Positions 30,461 to 30,622 of a stretch of 30,622 bases of DNA are shown here, piece after piece. The notes beneath the pieces were generated by a model that was given only the letters and a program-made list of their open reading frames with translations, searched no databases and was not told the origin of the DNA. Every line of letters begins with the position of its first letter. Position 1 is the first letter of the stretch. The position numbers and the translations under genes were made by a program. The stretch is from Isoetes engelmannii (taxonomy: Eukaryota > Streptophyta > Lycopodiopsida > Isoetales > Isoetaceae), in the NCBI GenBank assembly GCA_011763485.2, contig JAANSK020303709.1, positions 1-30,622 of the forward strand. The letters are read 5' to 3'.

Positions 30461-30622
30461 TGCATAGTGGTTATCTCTTCACGATCCAATTTAGACATGG
30501 GGGGTCTTGTTATACCATTTGTATTGTTGACCTTATCTTTCGAAAGAACAAAATATTAGGGACTAGATTTTGGAAAAAGTAATTTCTTCCGGCAGAGGAT
30601 TTCGGAAGGGGTAAGGGCCAAG

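Overview
This window is flowering-plant nuclear DNA. It holds one large, multi-exon, intact gene among AT-rich non-coding DNA and decayed transposable elements. I cannot place the species. The gene architecture, a Ty1/copia element with a tRNA-iMet primer site and a plant-type L1 remnant all fit an angiosperm. No bacterial-type features, rRNA or convincing tRNA genes were seen.

Layout. (1) 1-2830: mostly non-coding, with a dispersed repeat near 185-340 and a weak coding-like island at 1313-1549. (2) 2831-14801, minus strand: a complete GRV2/KAM2 gene, the plant RME-8 orthologue (a very large J-domain protein of endosomes). I reconstructed 23 coding exons by hand. All splice phases agree and give a 2584-residue protein with a J domain, a GYF_2-like segment and four IWN-type repeats. 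Two of its 22 introns (12 and 15) use GC-AG rather than GT-AG borders. (3) 14802-15709: the upstream and leader region of GRV2. (4) 15715-20537, minus strand: a 4.8-kb Ty1/copia retrotransposon with two 270-bp LTRs, PBS, PPT and a perfect 5-bp target duplication (CTATC). Its coding region is broken by stops and frameshifts, and a deletion removes the reverse-transcriptase catalytic box. (5) 20543-23640: no confident gene; a second, inverted copy of the 185-340 repeat and a 56-bp tandem array that carries splice-site-like signals. (6) 23648-24311, plus strand: a 5'-truncated LINE-1 tail with poly(A) and a near-perfect 13-bp target duplication. (7) 24325-27090: non-coding apart from a tiny transit-peptide-like ORF. 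(8) 27091-29505: degenerate repetitive coding-like DNA, with ~180-bp tandem repeats, an array of short near-palindromic units and a ~356-bp tandem duplication containing a gag/ORF1-like (DUF4283-like) segment. (9) 29567-30451: an 885-bp element with ~130-170-bp terminal inverted repeats and an imperfect 9-bp target duplication, most like a non-autonomous Mutator-like element.

GRV2 is the only gene likely to be functional. The copia element lies about 0.9 kb upstream of its start codon in the same orientation, so its 3' LTR points into GRV2. I did not find a clearly new biological system. The points most worth a second look are the paired GC-AG introns in GRV2, the TG...TA-ended copia LTRs, the multi-unit inverted repeats of the Mutator-like element, and the 56-bp array with embedded acceptor/donor signals.
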